From Streptomyces caeruleatus (GTDB lineage: Bacteria > Actinomycetota > Actinomycetes > Streptomycetales > Streptomycetaceae), in contig NZ_KQ948931.1 of the NCBI RefSeq assembly GCF_001514235.1, positions 162,153 through 226,152 on the forward strand: a DNA stretch of 64,000 nucleotides, in the 5' to 3' direction. Below, one piece after another: positions 42,804 through 50,617 of this stretch. Under the pieces are notes generated by a model. It had not been told where the DNA came from. It saw nothing but the letters and a program-made list of their open reading frames with translations, and did no database searches. The first letter of the stretch is position 1; every line of letters starts with the position of its first letter. Both the position numbers and the translations under genes were made by a program.

Positions 42804-43577
42804 GTGCCCCTGGTGTCCGTCGTGATGCCCGTGTACAACTCGGCAGCCACCCTCGGCGCAGCCGTCCGATCGGTGCTCACGCAGACCCACAGCGACCTGG
42901 AGCTGCTGGTCACTGATGACCAGTCCTCCGATGGCTCCATGGATCTGCTCCGCGAGTTCGCCGAGCAGGACGAGCGCGTTCTGCCGGAGTCGGCACCCGA
43001 ACGGGGCGGTGCGGGCCGAGCCCGCAACCTCGCGATCGAGCGTGCCCGCGGGGACTACATTGCCTTTCTCGACAGCGACGACATGTGGTTGCCGGAGAAG
43101 ACCGAGAAGCAGCTCGCCTTCGCCGGGGATGGTGATGCGCCGCTGACGTTCACCTCGTACTTCAAGATGGACGCCGACTACGACGGCGAGAGCACCGACT
43201 GGGTCCCGAACGGGCGGGTGGTCCGTGCGCGGGAGCACGTGGACTACCGCGCGATGCTGGTCCGAGACCACATCGGCGCCCTCACCGCCATGTACGACCG
43301 CACTGTCCTGGGCACGAGGCTGATGCCGGAGATGCGCAAGCGCCAGGACTACGCCCTCTGGCTGTCGATCATGCGGGACGGGGCTGACGCCCGGGGCTTG
43401 GATGAGCCGCTGGCGGTGTACAGGGCCCACCAGTCGGGATCGCTGTCCTCCAACAAGATGTCGTTGATCCCGTACAACTGGGAGCTGTACCGCGAGCACG
43501 AGCATCTGTCGGTCCCGCGGGCGACGCGGGCGCTGGCCGGCGCTGTGTGGCAGTCGCTGCGCAACTCGCGTATCTAG
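42804..43577 (+). CDS. family 2 glycosyltransferase
   Basis: A 257-residue GT-A glycosyltransferase: VSVVMPVYNSAATLGAAVRSVLTQTHSDLELLVTDDQSSDGS is the canonical nucleotide-binding start, FLDSDDMW is the DXD metal-binding motif, and QDYALWLSIMRDG resembles the acceptor-side motif. The GTG at 42804 has AAGGAG 7 bases upstream; in-frame sequence before it runs into the divergent dehydrogenase. No transmembrane segment is seen, so it acts in the cytoplasm. Confidence 0.88.
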   Translation: MPLVSVVMPVYNSAATLGAAVRSVLTQTHSDLELLVTDDQSSDGSMDLLREFAEQDERVLPESAPERGGAGRARNLAIERARGDYIAFLDSDDMWLPEKTEKQLAFAGDGDAPLTFTSYFKMDADYDGESTDWVPNGRVVRAREHVDYRAMLVRDHIGALTAMYDRTVLGTRLMPEMRKRQDYALWLSIMRDGADARGLDEPLAVYRAHQSGSLSSNKMSLIPYNWELYREHEHLSVPRATRALAGAVWQSLRNSRI

Positions 43578-43714
43578 ATCCGTGCACGGCCCGGGGAGCC
43601 CGGTACGCGACCGTTTCTGAGGGTGCCTGACCGGGCCCCGCCCATGGCCGTGCCACGTGCTCGGGGGCTGGACCCCGGGGCGTGACTCGGTGGGTCACCT
43701 GTGCCATCGGCCGG

Positions 43715-44647
43715 CTACGCGGCCGAGCCATCGTCGGCCCTCGCGCGCAGGAACAACTGGAGGAGCAGCCGCCGGTCGGAGACCGGGACGGTCTCCTGAC
43801 GGCTGTGGAGCGCCTCCCGGCCGTGCAGGAAGCGGCGCTGGTTCACGATGAGGTAGTCCCCGGGCTGGAGTATGAACGAGACCTGACCCCGGACAAGCTC
43901 CTCAGCGAGCTCTCTGGCGGCTTCGGCGTGCGCCTGGCCGAGCTCGGACCTTTCCAGCATCTTGGCGGTGAACCGGACGAACTCCTCACTCGGGTTGGAG
44001 TCATCCAGGATCGGAAACGGCTTGTACTCCTCGCCCACGTCGAACAGGTCGAAAAAGGTCCCGTAGGAATAGGCCGATTCGGCCAACAGGGCGCGGCTGT
44101 CCTCCGACAGCCGCGCCACCGCCGCGTGGGCGTCGGAGAGGATGCTGCGGCCGCCACCAAGCGGGTCGGGGCGAACGCACAGGAGCGTGGTGTAGTCCGG
44201 GGGCCGGGTCCCGTTCACCAGGTCCATGTGGAACGCGTTGTACCCGATGCCGCTGGACTTGCCGGGGTCCTTGTCGACCTTGACCCCGATGTCCTTCCAG
44301 AGAGGCCACCGCGGGAAAGGCGAGAAGGGGACGGCCACCTCGGCGGCGAAGGCCGTGGCCAGCCGCAGGAACCGGCCGTCATCGGCCCCCAGCGCCTTGG
44401 CGAGGATCCCAAGGCGCAGCACGGCGTATCCGCCGCCCTCCTCGGTCAGCGCGTGGCGCAGGGTCGCGGCGGTCTCCCTGAACAGCGGGGTGGCCGTCAG
44501 CTCGGTCCGATACCGCTCCATGGTGGACTGCGCCAGGAACGAACCGTCCAGTTCCCAGGGCGGGAGAAGAAGGTCGATCAGATCGGCTTCCAACTGCTCC
44601 GGCAGGTCGATGAAGACGTGCTGGTCGGCAGTCACGATCTCGGACAT
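43715..44647 (-). CDS. TauD/CAS-like Fe(II)/2-oxoglutarate oxygenase
   Basis: A 310-residue oxygenase of the TauD/clavaminate-synthase group. The facial triad is readable: HMD in YNAFHMDLVNGTRPPDYTTLLCV supplies His and Asp, and the distal His is in NQRRFLHGREALHSR; the Arg in the C-terminal block binds 2-oxoglutarate. Such enzymes hydroxylate amino acids or modify natural products. ATG 44647 follows AAAGGGAC. It is divergent from an XRE/TPR regulator (44939) that probably controls it, with tandem repeats between them. Confidence 0.83.
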   Translation of the reverse strand: MSEIVTADQHVFIDLPEQLEADLIDLLLPPWELDGSFLAQSTMERYRTELTATPLFRETAATLRHALTEEGGGYAVLRLGILAKALGADDGRFLRLATAFAAEVAVPFSPFPRWPLWKDIGVKVDKDPGKSSGIGYNAFHMDLVNGTRPPDYTTLLCVRPDPLGGGRSILSDAHAAVARLSEDSRALLAESAYSYGTFFDLFDVGEEYKPFPILDDSNPSEEFVRFTAKMLERSELGQAHAEAARELAEELVRGQVSFILQPGDYLIVNQRRFLHGREALHSRQETVPVSDRRLLLQLFLRARADDGSAA

Positions 44648-44867
44648 GGTGGTGTCCCTTTCTGCGGCGATGTGATGCGCGTGCTTCCCGTCCGGGCGTG
44701 GCTGCCATCGCAGCGTGGGGAGAGCCCGTCGGTTGCGCGGGGTCGCGTGGCTATGCCCGGAGCGCGACGGCGCGTCGCTTTCTGTGCGGGAGGTGTCCGG
44801 GTGGGCGTCGAACGCCTCCGGGGATGACAAGTACATCCCAACTCCCTTTCGCGATCGAGGGGTTGGG

Positions 44868-44888
44868 GGTTGTCCCGAGGTTGTCCCG
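44868..44888. promoter_or_regulatory. tandem GGTTGTCCCG operator
   Basis: Two direct copies of GGTTGTCCCG (44868-44877 and 44879-44888), 11 bp apart and therefore on one helix face, lie upstream of the XRE regulator start. They are a likely autoregulatory operator. Confidence 0.55.
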
Positions 44889-44938
44889 GGCGCACACTCG
44901 CTACCCTCGAAGTAGCTGCCGATGATGGGGTTGATTCC

Positions 44939-46261
44939 GTGGACGAACCGATCCGGCATCCCCTCGCGTACGCACGATTTCTGCGTGACTGGTCACAAAG
45001 CGACCTGGTGACCCGGATGCACCAGGCTGCGCGGAGGCGGGGGCTTCGGTGCGGGGCGGACAAGGCTGCTGTCAGCCGGTGGGAGAACGACCGGAAGAAA
45101 CCCGATGTCGAAACGCAGTTCCTCATCGCTGACGCGTTCGACGTGCCGGTTTCCGACCTTGAGCGCTATCCGTGGCCTCACTGGCTGCCCGGCCGCGAGG
45201 AACCAGTGCCGCTCGGGTCGGCGTACACCGTCCACGCCCTTCGAGATGCACAGAGAGCCGTGATGGACCGCGAACGCCGAACCTTCCTGACCTACAGCGC
45301 GCTCACCCTGGCGGGACTCGCCTCGCAGTGGGCCGACCTGGAGCCCGAACGCCTCACAACCGCCGCCGAGGGCAGCACTCGCGTTGACGAGGAGCTGATG
45401 AGCTGGCTGGAGGAGACCGGCGCGAAACTGTCGGCGCTCCCAACGGAGAAGCGCCAGCACATGAACAAGCTGACCGAAGCCCACTTGGATACGGTCACTG
45501 ACCTGCTGGAAGGAGGCCGCTACAACGAGACGACGGAGCGCCGTCTGCATCAGCTGGCGTCGTCGTTGGCGAGCACGTGCGGCTGGTACCGGTTCGACCA
45601 GGGACAGCACTACGCGGCCGGGAAACTCTGGACCGCCGCGCTATCCAACGCCCACACCGCCCGGGACCGGGATCAAGGCGCGGGGGTCCTGGCAGACTTC
45701 GCGTATCAGGCGATCTGGCTCGGGAAGCCGGAGTCGGCCGTCGGGCCGTTGAGCCAGGCCCTCATTCACACTCGCCACCCCATGGCGCGTTCGTTGCTCC
45801 ATCTGCGCCGGGCTCGTGCACACGCGGCGATGGGAAATGCCGGCGCATGCCACGACGACCTGAAGGCGGCCGAGGAGACGCTGCTGACGGATACGCGGGA
45901 CCCGGCACCGTCCTGGTGCCGGTGGATGAGCACCGCGGACCTGGCTGTCGACTCCGGTCAGTGCATGCTCGATCTCGGCCAGACGGAACAGGCGCGGGCT
46001 CGGATCGACGAGGGACTGTTGCTGCTGCCGGGCTCGCGGGACAAGACGCGGGGCGTGTTCCGTACATACGAGGCGAGGTCCCTGCTTCAGGCCCGGGAGG
46101 TCGAACAGGCGCTCGTGGTCTCCAACGAGTCGCTGAACGTGGCGCGGCGGATCGGAGCTCACCGGTGCGTGGCCCTGGTACGCGACCTTGCTCCGGCCTT
46201 CCGGCCGTACAAGTTGGTCGACGGGGTGCCAGAGTTCCTGGAACGTCTGCGTTCGTGCTGA
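44939..46261 (+). CDS. XRE/TPR transcriptional regulator
   Basis: A 440-residue regulator of a type abundant in Streptomyces. It has an N-terminal helix-turn-helix (YARFLRDWSQSDLVTRMHQAARRRG...DKAAVSRWENDRKKPD), then SDLERYPWPHWLPGREEPVPLG, typical of this subgroup, and a long helical TPR-like region (HYAAGKLWTAALSNAHTARDR...SAVGPLSQALIHTRHP). GTG 44939 gives the family-like start; an upstream GTG at 44870 overlaps the repeat operator and is less likely. It faces the TauD-like gene and probably controls it and perhaps the sugar island. Confidence 0.8.
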   Translation: MDEPIRHPLAYARFLRDWSQSDLVTRMHQAARRRGLRCGADKAAVSRWENDRKKPDVETQFLIADAFDVPVSDLERYPWPHWLPGREEPVPLGSAYTVHALRDAQRAVMDRERRTFLTYSALTLAGLASQWADLEPERLTTAAEGSTRVDEELMSWLEETGAKLSALPTEKRQHMNKLTEAHLDTVTDLLEGGRYNETTERRLHQLASSLASTCGWYRFDQGQHYAAGKLWTAALSNAHTARDRDQGAGVLADFAYQAIWLGKPESAVGPLSQALIHTRHPMARSLLHLRRARAHAAMGNAGACHDDLKAAEETLLTDTRDPAPSWCRWMSTADLAVDSGQCMLDLGQTEQARARIDEGLLLLPGSRDKTRGVFRTYEARSLLQAREVEQALVVSNESLNVARRIGAHRCVALVRDLAPAFRPYKLVDGVPEFLERLRSC

Positions 46262-46274
46262 GCACGCTGGGGTG

Positions 46275-46343
46275 GCCTGACAGCGGCCAGTTGGAATTCC
46301 CCATCGGCGGCCAGTCACCGGGGAGCCAACTGGCCACCGATGG
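46275..46343. repeat. IS21-like end scar
   Basis: A cluster of GGCCAGT boxes: TGACAGCGGCCAGTTGGAAT..., then CCATCGGCGGCCAGT (46301-46315) in near-perfect inverted relation to ACTGGCCACCGATGG (46329-46343, one mismatch). Multi-box ends with no transposase between them suggest the collapsed ends of an IS21-family element. They sit next to two truncated genes. Confidence 0.45.
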
Positions 46344-46382
46344 CTACCGAGCGTGAAGTGTCAGATTTCCTGGGACTGGTTT

Positions 46383-46682
46383 TCAGGGGCGGAAGGTGCG
46401 GCGGTAGGTGTCGGGTGGGACGCCGACGCTGCGGTGGAAGTGGCGGCGCAGGGTGGTGGCGGTGCCCATGCCGGTGGCCGTGGCGATGGTGTCGACGGTG
46501 GCGTTGGTGGTTTCCAGGAGTTCCTGGGCGTGGCGGATGCGCTGGGTGTGGAGCCATTGCAGGGGGGTGGTGCCGGTGAGGTGTTTGAAGTGGCGGGCGA
46601 GGTGGCGTGAGCTCATGCGGGCCTGGCGGGCCAGGTCCTCCACGGTGAGCGGCTGGTCGGCTCGTAGACGATCTCTGTCCAT
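46383..46682 (-). pseudogene. AraC-family regulator, C-terminal fragment
   Basis: About 90 residues of the two-HTH AraC/GlxA-type DNA-binding domain (LTVEDLARQARMSSRHLARHFKHLTGTTPLQWLHTQRIRHAQELLETTNATVDTIATATGMGTATTLRRHFHRSVGVPPDTYRRTF), complete to its stop. The N-terminal ~200 residues of an amidase-like sensor domain are missing. It is joined near 46660 to a truncated RiPP enzyme in another frame, so a deletion fused the two. Confidence 0.75.
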
Positions 46683-46924
46683 GCGGTGACGGCACCCTCG
46701 GCAACCAGGTCGTCGAGGCCCTGGCCGATACGGTCTGCTCCTCCGATGGCGGGCATGTAGCGCACCCGCCAGCGCGGGCTTTTGCGGATGACGAACCACC
46801 CGGCGAGGAGGCCATCGTCCTCGGCGGCACGCAGAACGGGGGCGAGCCGGGACACGGCAACCCTCTCGGCGCCGTCCCAGTCCGGGAACACGACATTGGC
46901 CTGGCACCAGGCGGGCAAGGTCAT
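46613..46924 (-). pseudogene. thiopeptide-type bacteriocin biosynthesis protein, truncated
   Basis: The start is intact (MTLPAWCQANVVFPDWDGAERVAVSRLAPVLRAAEDDGLLAGWFVIRKSPRWRVRY...TAWTEIVYEPTS). It matches the SpaB_C / 'thiopeptide-type' domain that helps LanB dehydratases. These domains are normally about 250-300 residues, but here the reading breaks near residue 86, at the join with the AraC fragment. ATG 46924 overlaps the upstream stop (ATGA), showing it was part of the same operon. Confidence 0.72.
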
Positions 46925-47829
46925 CGGAGGGTCTCTGCGGTGTGAGCAGCGGCCAGGTGCGGTGTCAGCGTTCGTTCGAGGCGTACCAGGTAGAAGCGCA
47001 GGATCAGGAGTGAGTGGTCGGTGGCTTCGCGGGTTTCGTCGTTGTCGACGACTTCGACGCTGTGCAGTGCGGAGGCGAGGCCGCCTGCCCCGTAGAGGCG
47101 GTCGATGCGCTGGGGACCGCCCTGGTCCGGTTTTTGCTGTCCGGCCGTGGCGTTGAGTGCCTCGGGCTGGTTGAGGTGGTCGGCGGCGTAGCGGGCGAGG
47201 TCGAGGTAGCCGGCGTCGGTCAGGGCGGCGTCGGGGCGGGTGTCGCTGCGACGGTGTCCGTCGGCGTCGAGGTAGGTCCGGTGGACCATGTGCGCGCGAT
47301 CGGTCACCGTGTCCCAGGTGGGCAGGACGAGGCGCTCGGGATTGCGCGGGTAGCTGTTGGTGTCGCCGGCCGCAAGAGTCACCATGCCCGGCTGTGCGTG
47401 CATGGCCAGCCAACTGGCCTCCATCAGACGCTGGTTGGCGTCAAAGCAGCACATGTGGAAGGAGATGAGGTTGAGCGGTACCGGACAGCTGCCGAGCCGC
47501 GCGACCACGTGGCAGGGGTGCAGCCACCACGGCTTGGCGCGGGGCCGTGCTTCGACGACGTCGAACAGGGAGGGCCGGAGGTAGACGGCGGTCGCGATGT
47601 CAGCGTCCGCGTACGGGTTCGGCGCGGACAGGAACCCGCGCAGCCCGAGCCGCTTCTCCGTGGCGTGCAGGCGCTCACTGCCCCGATCGCGGCTGAACTT
47701 GGCCTCCTGCTGGAGGAAGATGTCCGGCTCAAACTCCCTAAGAACGTCGAGTGCGAGATCCCGGTGTTCGCCGTTGCGGCCACCGTCGGCCTCGATGTTC
47801 CAAACGGCGACGGTCACGAGGTCAGTCAC
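46921..47829 (-). CDS. endonuclease/exonuclease/phosphatase-fold protein
   Basis: A 302-residue EEP-superfamily protein: VAVWNIEADGGRNGEHRDLALDVLREFEPDIFLQQEAKF is the metal-binding N-terminus (Asn and Glu), AAGDTNSYPR the central GD-N motif, and DRLYGAGGL...ATDHSLLILRF carries the C-terminal D-x-L and DH. The family cleaves phosphodiesters or phosphomonoesters. GTG 47829 follows GAAAGG. It lies between the LanC and thiopeptide-type remnants and is coupled to the latter, so it belonged to the RiPP operon; an uncommon partner whose role there is unknown. Confidence 0.78.
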   Translation of the reverse strand: MTDLVTVAVWNIEADGGRNGEHRDLALDVLREFEPDIFLQQEAKFSRDRGSERLHATEKRLGLRGFLSAPNPYADADIATAVYLRPSLFDVVEARPRAKPWWLHPCHVVARLGSCPVPLNLISFHMCCFDANQRLMEASWLAMHAQPGMVTLAAGDTNSYPRNPERLVLPTWDTVTDRAHMVHRTYLDADGHRRSDTRPDAALTDAGYLDLARYAADHLNQPEALNATAGQQKPDQGGPQRIDRLYGAGGLASALHSVEVVDNDETREATDHSLLILRFYLVRLERTLTPHLAAAHTAETLR

Positions 47830-47866
47830 TTCAGACCTTTCGATATCAGTGCGGATAGGTGCGGTA

Positions 47867-48178
47867 TCACGCCAGAGCGAGGAAGGTGTCCCAGTGCGGA
47901 GCGGGCGCGCGGCCTGTGCCCACGGTGTGCAGAGCGAGTGCTGCTCCGGCAGGTCCATCGAGGAGTTCCGGGTTGGGGTCGCTTTGGTCGAGCGCGGTGA
48001 CAAGGTGGTTGGTCAGGATCGGCAGTTCCGCGGCGATCTCCGGGCTGTCCGTCTCGGTGGCCATCCGCCACGCCGCCTGAAGGAGCCCTGCCATGCCGTG
48101 GCACAGCCCGGTCTCGGGAAGCTTGTCCAGGTGGAGGGGGTCTTGCAGGGCGGAGAGTATGGCGTTCTCGGCCATCGC
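47867..48178 (-). pseudogene. LanC-like cyclase, C-terminal fragment
   Basis: About 103 residues of a lanthionine synthetase C-like enzyme: GLCHGMAGLLQAAW holds the Cys-His zinc pair, and LLDGPAGAALALHTVG is the terminal LanC motif. The first zinc Cys and about three quarters of the ~400-residue toroid are missing, so it cannot be a complete cyclase. A short in-frame ATG at 48178 is present. It follows the FxLD methyltransferase directly. Confidence 0.72.
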
Positions 48179-48236
48179 GACGCGTGCCCGTGGATGGAAG
48201 GTGCAAGGTCCCGGAGCCCTCGTGGGCCCCGGAGTC

Positions 48237-49442
48237 TTAGGCCCAGGACGCGGTGACGATCCCGTGGCGACGCAGCACGGCGTCCTGGGGCAGCGGCGTC
48301 GGGGCGGGGCCGGGCAGGTACCGGAACGTCGCAGCTCCCCGGCGACGGTGGTGTTGGGCCCAGCGGCGCAGCAGCCCCGCGTACTGGTCGGCGAGGGCTT
48401 CGGCCTGCGGGCCGTGGGCGATGACACCGCTCTCGAAGCCGCCGCTGTCCTCGTTCTCGCGGCGGGTGCGGTAGGAGATGCTGTCCTCGCTGACCAGGGC
48501 GGGTACCCCGAACTGGACCGCCGGTGTCAACAGCCCTTGCTCGATGACGTCCTTGGCCGCGTGCAGCCGCACCGCACGCGGCAGGTTGAGCGTGAGGTAC
48601 AGGTCCAGCTCGTCCGGCAGATCCCAAGCCGCCCCCGACCAGTGCACCAGCCCGGGGGTGTCCAGGGCATGGTTCAGCGCCTGCGCGTTGAGGGGCACTC
48701 GTACGTCGTCGGTCTGCACGACGACGCCCTCTCGCAGCATCACCTTGCGTTCCTCGGCGGCGCCCTCGCCCTGCATGGGTACGAAGTGAGCCAGGCGGTA
48801 GGAGCAGCTGAGCAGGCCCGCACCGTCCCGGTCGAAGGCGATCGAGCGGGTCGTGCCGCACACCGTCAGCGGGACGACGAGCCGGCCCTTCTCGGTGAGC
48901 CCGTCGATCCACGACGGGGGGATATCCCACGCCGCGGCGGTGACGACGATCCGGTCATACGGTGCCCCGTCGGGGACGCCGGTCTCGCCATCGGCGAGGA
49001 CCGTCTTCACCTGCCGGTATCCGGCCTCGTCCAAGAAGAGGCGGGCACGGTCGACGATGTCGCGGTCGATGTCGACCGTGGTGACCTCACCGTCGCTGCC
49101 CACGAGTTCCTGGAGGTAGGCGGCGTTGACGCCGCCCGAGCCGATTTCCAGGACCCTCATCCCGGGCGCGATGTCGGCCTGCTCCAGCATCACACCCTGA
49201 AGGTGGGCGGCGGACATGACGCTGACGTTTAGGCCGTTCTCGTCTTTCTTGACCGGCACAATCCGGTGGAGATCGTAAACGACCTCCAGGGACGCCTCCG
49301 GCGTGAACTGGTGCCGGGGCACTGCGGCGAAGGCAGCAGCCACCGAGTCGGACGTGATCGCGTCCTGGTCACGGAGGGCGCGGACCATGTCCGCACGCAG
49401 CGTGTCGGGATCGCGAACAGGCGAGTCATCCGTTGAAGTCAT
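48237..49442 (-). CDS. FxLD-system (PCMT-like) methyltransferase
   Basis: A 401-residue protein-L-isoaspartate methyltransferase-like enzyme of the kind found in FxLD-type lanthipeptide loci, where an O-methyltransferase modifies Asp in the peptide. The SAM-binding block is VLEIGSGGVNAAYLQELVG, with TTVDIDRDIVDRARLFL and YDRIVVTAAAWDIPPSWIDGL; the C-terminal ~170 residues are an additional domain typical of the system. It is intact, but its LanC and LanB-helper partners are truncated and I find no precursor peptide with an FxLD motif, so the locus is probably decayed. Confidence 0.8.
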   Translation of the reverse strand: MTSTDDSPVRDPDTLRADMVRALRDQDAITSDSVAAAFAAVPRHQFTPEASLEVVYDLHRIVPVKKDENGLNVSVMSAAHLQGVMLEQADIAPGMRVLEIGSGGVNAAYLQELVGSDGEVTTVDIDRDIVDRARLFLDEAGYRQVKTVLADGETGVPDGAPYDRIVVTAAAWDIPPSWIDGLTEKGRLVVPLTVCGTTRSIAFDRDGAGLLSCSYRLAHFVPMQGEGAAEERKVMLREGVVVQTDDVRVPLNAQALNHALDTPGLVHWSGAAWDLPDELDLYLTLNLPRAVRLHAAKDVIEQGLLTPAVQFGVPALVSEDSISYRTRRENEDSGGFESGVIAHGPQAEALADQYAGLLRRWAQHHRRRGAATFRYLPGPAPTPLPQDAVLRRHGIVTASWA

Positions 49443-49588
49443 CCAATTCCCTACTTCCGTTGGTGTCGGTTCTTGCGGCAGCCCAGCTCGTCCTTGTGGT
49501 CGGCGAGGACGCTAACCAGGGCTCCGTACTGAGAACGGATTGGCGCCGCCGGTCGGTGTGCCTGTCGGAGTTCGGCTGAAGAGCGGTC

Positions 49589-50068
49589 TCAGAGATCGTC
49601 ACCGCCGTTCCCCCCTCTTTCTCGCTGGGCCGATTCGCGTGGGGAGAGGACAGTGAGAGGGGACCTCTCCCCACGCGCGTGCTGCGGATTCCCGCCCGCG
49701 GAACGCTCCTGTTCTTGACGCACTTCTTCGGCGGTTTCAACCAGGCGATGGACGAGATGGGCGAGGTTCTGCGCGCGGTGCGCCGCCAGCTCTTGGCTGG
49801 CGTGCGGGGGCGACAGGTACAGCAGCCCGGCGGCTTGGCCGAGCGTGGCTTGCGCACCGATCCCCGCCTCCGAGTCGGCGGGGATACTCAGGCACCCGGT
49901 GCGCAGGTCGTCGGCGGCGGCCCGGCCGAACTCGGTGAACTTCTCGACCATGTTCAGCGCGACGACGATGGACGGGAGGTGGGGGCCCCTGAGGTCCCAG
50001 GCGAGCGTCGTCTCCACGAGCGGCAGAATCTCGGCCTTGTCGGGGACGGCCGGTGTCAGCGCAGCCAT
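49589..50068 (-). CDS. DUF6415-like protein
   Basis: A 159-residue helical protein with the layout of DUF6415 (LVETTLAWDLRGPHLPSIVVALNMVEKFTEFGRAAADDLR ... LAAHRAQNLAHLVHRLVETAEEV), a family of unknown function common on Streptomyces accessory DNA. ATG 50068 overlaps the LuxR-type gene's end by 13 bp, so the two are coupled. The last 40 residues are low complexity. Confidence 0.55.
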   Translation of the reverse strand: MAALTPAVPDKAEILPLVETTLAWDLRGPHLPSIVVALNMVEKFTEFGRAAADDLRTGCLSIPADSEAGIGAQATLGQAAGLLYLSPPHASQELAAHRAQNLAHLVHRLVETAEEVRQEQERSAGGNPQHARGERSPLTVLSPRESAQRERGGNGGDDL

Positions 50069-50523
50069 GCGATCACCTGATCTTCGGTCAGGATCTGGTA
50101 CTGCCACGCGCGGGTGATGGCGTGGGCGCGGTTCTGGGCCTTGAGGTTCTGCAGCAGGTCGCGGCCGTCCCGGCGGACGATGTCGACCGGGCGTTTCAGC
50201 TCGGTGGCCATCTGCGCAGCCGCCATTCCCCGCGCGATGAGAGGCACGATCTCTCGCTGTTCACGGGGAACGTCCAGGGCCTCGGGGGCCAGCATTTCCG
50301 GCCTAGTGATGGCCTGGGTGGCGTAGCCGACGGCGAGTGCGGCGGCGTTCTCGCTCACGCCGTAGAGCTTGCGCCTGGCGAGTTTGAGGTAGCCCGTTGC
50401 TGTGCTCTCGCGGATCTTGAGGCTCAGCGCGACCGCGGCGAGCGTGCTTCCGTCGGCCACTCCTTCGAGGACCTGTCGCTCTCGGGGGGCGAGGATGATC
50501 CTGGAGATGGTCGTTGTGGTCAC
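50056..50523 (-). CDS. LuxR-type HTH regulator
   Basis: A 155-residue protein made almost only of DNA-binding modules. Residues 10-60 (LAPRERQVLEGVADGSTLAAVALSLKIRESTATGYLKLARRKLYG) are a clear LuxR/GerE helix-turn-helix. Residues about 85-130 (LDVPREQREIVPLIARGMAAAQMATELKRPVDIVRRDGRDLLQNL) look like a second, diverged copy. No receiver or ligand domain is present. It is coupled to the DUF6415-like gene. Confidence 0.75.
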   Translation of the reverse strand: MTTTTISRIILAPRERQVLEGVADGSTLAAVALSLKIRESTATGYLKLARRKLYGVSENAAALAVGYATQAITRPEMLAPEALDVPREQREIVPLIARGMAAAQMATELKRPVDIVRRDGRDLLQNLKAQNRAHAITRAWQYQILTEDQVIAWLR

Positions 50524-50617
50524 TGCTCAACTCCTCGGCGTGCGTGGGTGATCTGCTGGCACAACTCGGTGACAGGAGGGAACCCGCCGGCCGTTGTCCA
50601 GCGGACGGGCGATTGGG

